Below, one piece after another: positions 60,593 through 64,000 of a stretch of DNA of 64,000 nt. A program made the translations under genes and the position numbers. This DNA comes from Ptychodera flava (Eukaryota > Hemichordata > Enteropneusta > Ptychoderidae), in the NCBI RefSeq assembly GCF_041260155.1, contig NW_027248369.1:1019560-1083559 (forward strand), in the 5' to 3' direction. Within the stretch, counting starts at the first letter, position 1, and each line of letters begins with the position of its first letter. A model generated the notes under the pieces. The model ran no database searches and was not told the origin of the DNA. It saw only the letters and a list, made by a program, of their open reading frames with translations.

Positions 60593-61600
60593 CTGAAAAA
60601 GATGTACATTTTTTTTATAAATCTGCCTCATTTTGTCTTCTTTCGCCATCATGTCAATAAAGATAAACTGATGAGGGGATGGTTTGTGGATGAAAGTAAG
60701 ATACTGTAAGGAATTGGTTTCTATTTTCAGTTTATAGTTTAACCATGTGACTACTGTTTTACACGAACACAGTTCTTCCATCATGGTTCTGAAAATGACA
60801 CACCTGGTTTCACAGAGAAGACCAATATTTATACACGTACCCCCGGTACATAGAAAAGATTGACAGAAACATATTCCTTGTGTGATTATCTTTTTCAATC
60901 TTATACTTTGATGTTATTTTCATTCACTGGCTAGTAAAACATCAATGTTTGACACAGCTGTATTGTCTACAGGCAATCAGAAACATTCAATGTTTTATCC
61001 CAAAGTCATCACAGAAATGTATGAAATGACAGGTAGCTACATGTACTCTAAAACATTTCATTGAGTGAAGTGGCTCAGAAAACTGTTCCTGGTATATGCA
61101 GACCACTGACAAAAGACAGAGAACTTCAAGGAGACGATTCTGCTTGGAGATAGCCATGCAGTATTTCTATGCAACATGCACTAAGGAATATTGATAAATT
61201 TTGTCTAATGTAAATGCTCATTATAAACATTCAGCAATTATACATGTTCAACGACATAAAAACTGAGTTAGAAACTTACAAATTATTGTAACAACTGAAG
61301 TAAAAAACAATTGATACCGGCTGCAGCTACATTGCTTTGTGAAAAGATCTGAGAGTTTGAAGTGTCAAGACAGATTTGACATTGTACAAGCATTCTAGAA
61401 CATAGATAGCTGCAACACAGCAGCTCAAGATTTTGGCAGGGGTTGTGGGCTGAACAGCAAAACCAGGATGTTTGACCCACAACCTAAGTCAAAACCTCAA
61501 GTTACGATTTTGTGGCTAGAACACAGTATGATGTGAAGTAATTCGTACGAAATATGTTTGTATATGGAATGGACGAGAATGGCAGACAGTGTTCTCCCCA
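60593..61600. other. Upstream of the USR exon; no exon recognised
   Basis: Should hold further USF introns or exons if the gene extends this way. I searched the minus strand for USF N-terminal phrases and splice-bounded frames of the right phase and found none that I can support. Confidence 0.4.
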
Positions 61601-61608
61601 GGCCATTT

Positions 61609-61690
61609 TAGCGTAGCGGTCCCCGCTACGCTTTCGCCTCTCCCCGCTACGCTTTGATTCTCCCCGCTACGCTTTAAAATATTCCCGCCA
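61609..61690. repeat. Short tandem repeat ccccgctacgcttt
   Basis: The phrase ccccgctacgctt occurs at three places with about 20-30 bp spacing before an attcccgcc block. Function unknown. Confidence 0.7.
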
Positions 61691-61947
61691 TCCTTTAGTT
61701 CACACGCTCTGCGTAGCTACCAGCTGTTGCATGCATTGTCTACACATAGCGCTCACTGCAACTTTCAACCTGGTGAAAGAGTGGAAGGTGTGAAGTATGG
61801 TATGCGTCCGATAAGTTGTCCATAAGTGTTGAGAGGAACGTTAAAACAATAGAAGAATCGGCTGGGTTGTTCATAAGTTTTCATTCTACAACGACTGTTA
61901 CGACCACAAAGACCTAGTATACATCGAGGACAAGTATTCACAGAGCT

Positions 61948-62548
61948 TAGCCCTGCGTACGATGCTGTGTGTTCCGCTACAGCTAATAGCCCCGCTCACC
62001 ACAGCCCTGCAAAGACCCGTACGTAGAGTTGGTGACTTGAATCCATTTTTGGACTTGACGTAAAAAGCCAAATTACTGCCGAAATTCAGCGTTCTTGGGC
62101 CCAAGTCGTATCCCTGCCTACCTCAGCTACTCGATCGCTTCCAAAAATGCCAGTCTTTTATTCTTTTTTGGTAAATAACCGTCGATGTCGGCAACTCTCT
62201 CGCTAGCCCTGCGTACGTACGCAGTGTACGCTGTGTGTTAGGAACGCACACAGGGAATGCACAGCGTACACTGCGTACGTACGCAGGGCTAGCGAGAGAG
62301 TTGCCGACATCGACGGTTATTTACGAAAAAAGAATAAAAGACTGGCATTTTTGGAAGCGATCGAGTAGCTGAGGTAGGCAGGGATACGACTTGGGCCCAA
62401 GAACGCTGAATTTCGGCAGTAATTTGGCTTTTTACGTCAAGTCCAAAAATGGATTTGAAGTCACCAACTCTACGTACGGGTCTTTGCAGGGCTGTGGTGA
62501 GCGGGGCTATTAGCTGTAGCGGAACACACAGCATCGTACGCAGGGCTA
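61948..62548. mobile_element. 601-bp near-perfect palindrome with 9-bp target duplication
   Basis: TAGCCCTGCGTACGATG at the left is the exact inverse of the right end, and the two arms of about 290 bp pair almost perfectly around a short spacer near 62240. CACAGAGCT is repeated at 61939-61947 and 62549-62557. The ends resemble those of the 63509 and 20199 hairpins (TAGC...GCTA). The target duplication argues for a real insertion and not a sequencing hairpin artefact. Confidence 0.85.
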
Positions 62549-62739
62549 CACAGAGCTCAGAGTTAGGCGGTGTAGCACTAGCGGGGCCTTTGATCACATT
62601 CCCATGCTTTGATCAACAAAATGGACCGCAAAAGAAACAAAAGAAGCAGTTGACTAGTGAGGTGATTATGATTTTACAACGATGATCTTTTTTTGTCCGA
62701 GTACGATCACGATCGCGATCGCGTTCACATTGCATAAAT

Positions 62740-62780
62740 CCAATATGGCGGCGGCCATGTTGGCCGACGTGTTTATAACG
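62740..62780. promoter_or_regulatory. YY1-like motif, possible promoter
   Basis: aatatggcggcggccatgtt contains AATATGGCGGC, a close fit to the YY1 core often found at animal start sites. No coding exon could be tied to it, so it is only a hint. Confidence 0.2.
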
Positions 62781-62958
62781 TGTTGACATTGATCCTGGCG
62801 TCGCGTGTGTGGTTCCACTCTGACACGTTCTCTGAAAGATTTTACACCTGATTTTCAAGTGATTCTAGTCGTACTTAGTTCATATATTGTGATCATCTTA
62901 GTGGTATTTTTAAAATCAAGAATCGAACAACGATGTTCAGTGGCAGTGGTAGTTATGC

Positions 62959-62977
62959 GGGGGGGGGGGGGGGGGTG
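62959..62977. repeat. G-run
   Basis: An unbroken run of about 18 G in otherwise mixed sequence. Confidence 0.8.
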
Positions 62978-63388
62978 GCCGCTGGTTGAAATTGATCCCC
63001 GTGATGAAACATTATTTCGCGGTGTTTGTCGCTCAAAAATGATATAAAACTCAGTTACATTTGAATTGTGTAAAGCTTAAACTTGTGAATTTTCCTCTTT
63101 GTTGGCAATTTTGACAATTTTATTGGCAATATATGTATGTATTAATGGAACTCCAATATCAGACGAACCTTTCTTGCTTTCAATCTGAACTTGCTGTTAC
63201 TGTTGTGAATCATAAGTATCCGCTGACCTCCCTCCGAGCTCAGACATTTTCTCCGTTCTGTGACGGAGCAGGTCGTACAATTTGCATAGTTCATTGCGCA
63301 TGCTAAGTAGACATTGCCAATATAATCTACAAGATTTTTTCGCTTTACCTTGTGAAAGAACCTTGTTTTACGGGCCGGGGTACCAGTC

Positions 63389-63478
63389 AACTCGCCCGAT
63401 TCCAACTCGCCCGATACCAACTCGCCCGATTCCAACTCGCCCGATGCCAACTCGGCCGATACCAACTCGGCCGATATT
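63389..63478. repeat. 14-bp minisatellite, six units
   Basis: Units of the form actcgcccgattcc recur six times with small changes (gcccgat, ggccgat). They read as PTRPI on one strand and GRVGI on the other, which is why open frames cross it. Confidence 0.9.
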
Positions 63479-63508
63479 ATTTTGCAATTTTATGAGTACC
63501 TGGTACGC

Positions 63509-63595
63509 TAGCTCTGCATGGCAGGGCTGTGTGTTTACCGGCGTTATACGGAGGCTGTATAAACGCCGGTAAACTAGCCCTGCCATGCAGAGCTA
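63509..63595. mobile_element. 87-bp hairpin element, 9-bp target duplication
   Basis: TAGCTCTGCATGGCAGGGCT pairs with AGCCCTGCCATGCAGAGCTA, with an inner accggcg/cgccggt stem. CTGGTACGC is repeated at 63500-63508 and 63596-63604. Confidence 0.88.
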
Positions 63596-63884
63596 CTGGT
63601 ACGCTTGCTGCGAATCCGTAGCCTTTGCCAATCGGGTAGCTTGGTCATTGGAGTGGAAGAATATGACAAGGAGTGGCAGGGCTCGTTTTTGCAGCAACTG
63701 GTACGCATAAAACGTTTTGTTTCTAACAACAAATATTTCTAACATAGAGAACCACAGGTGCGGCTTAAAATATGTGCAAACACGGAAAACCTTTTATTTG
63801 CGACTTTCACGTTTTGCAAATCTCTTGAAAGAATAAATTTCGTTTGGCTTCTTTACGTATAGGATAGTTACTGCGTACTGGCTC

Positions 63885-63886
<2 letters not shown>

Positions 63887-63958
<72 letters not shown>

Positions 63959-63960
63959 CT

Positions 63961-64000
<40 letters not shown>
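63887..64000. repeat. Poly-G tract, probably not real sequence
   Basis: About 112 of the last 114 bases are G, broken only by ct at 63959-63960. A natural tract this long would be extraordinary; no-signal or gap-edge artefacts commonly look like this. Confidence 0.85.

Noticed and set aside
61272-61290. Possible micro-exon of USF (donor GTAAGT on the minus strand)
   Set aside because: A 15-base exon with no recognisable USF residues; the upstream reading meets a stop at once.
1-64000. CRISPR arrays, bacterial operons or ribosomal RNA genes
   Set aside because: The window is animal DNA with introns and LINEs; tandem repeats here lack spacer structure, and no rRNA text was recognised.

Overview
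This is a window of animal nuclear DNA: introns with GT/AG borders, LINEs, DNA transposons, a tRNA-derived SINE, many microsatellites and low gene density. The gene families (an animal USF factor, a Mab-21/cGAS-like enzyme) and the repeat types suggest a marine invertebrate, perhaps a deuterostome such as a hemichordate, lancelet or echinoderm. I cannot name the species.

Layout. 1-3.2 kb: tandem repeats and an inverted-repeat element carrying rearranged XPG/FEN-like coding fragments. 3.2-8.1 kb: fossil LTR-retroelement sequence. 8.4-15 kb: LINE and repeat debris plus one orphan coding exon (10.5 kb). 15.4-18.8 kb: a decayed LINE with a second LINE end nested in it. 18.8-29.1 kb: copy A of a large duplication, holding two exons of a USF-type bHLH-zipper gene and several later insertions. 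29.1-35.6 kb: two LINE copies in the same orientation. 35.7-36.6 kb: an unusual degenerate array with a 20-21 nt period. 37.5-43.3 kb: a 5.8 kb DNA transposon with a Tc1/IS630-type transposase and two accessory reading-frame sets. 43.4-51.2 kb: a cGAS-like receptor gene (minus strand, 48.2-51.0 kb) and, pointing toward it, an orphan copy of the same promoter and first exon (43.4-43.6 kb). 51.5-60.6 kb: copy B of the duplication with the fuller USF gene. 60.6-64 kb: palindromic elements, a minisatellite and a suspect poly-G end.

How the parts relate. The two duplication copies act as each other's empty-site controls: insertions present in only one copy show target sites and element borders directly. 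This defines a set of hairpin (foldback) elements, several with 9-10 bp target duplications. The cGAS-like enzyme should make a cyclic dinucleotide second messenger. It starts with an N-myristoylation-type peptide, and both of its promoter copies share NF-kB-like and IRF/ISRE-like motifs.

Caution: four otherwise well-kept reading frames each break by one base inside a short homopolymer, so assembly error is a live explanation.
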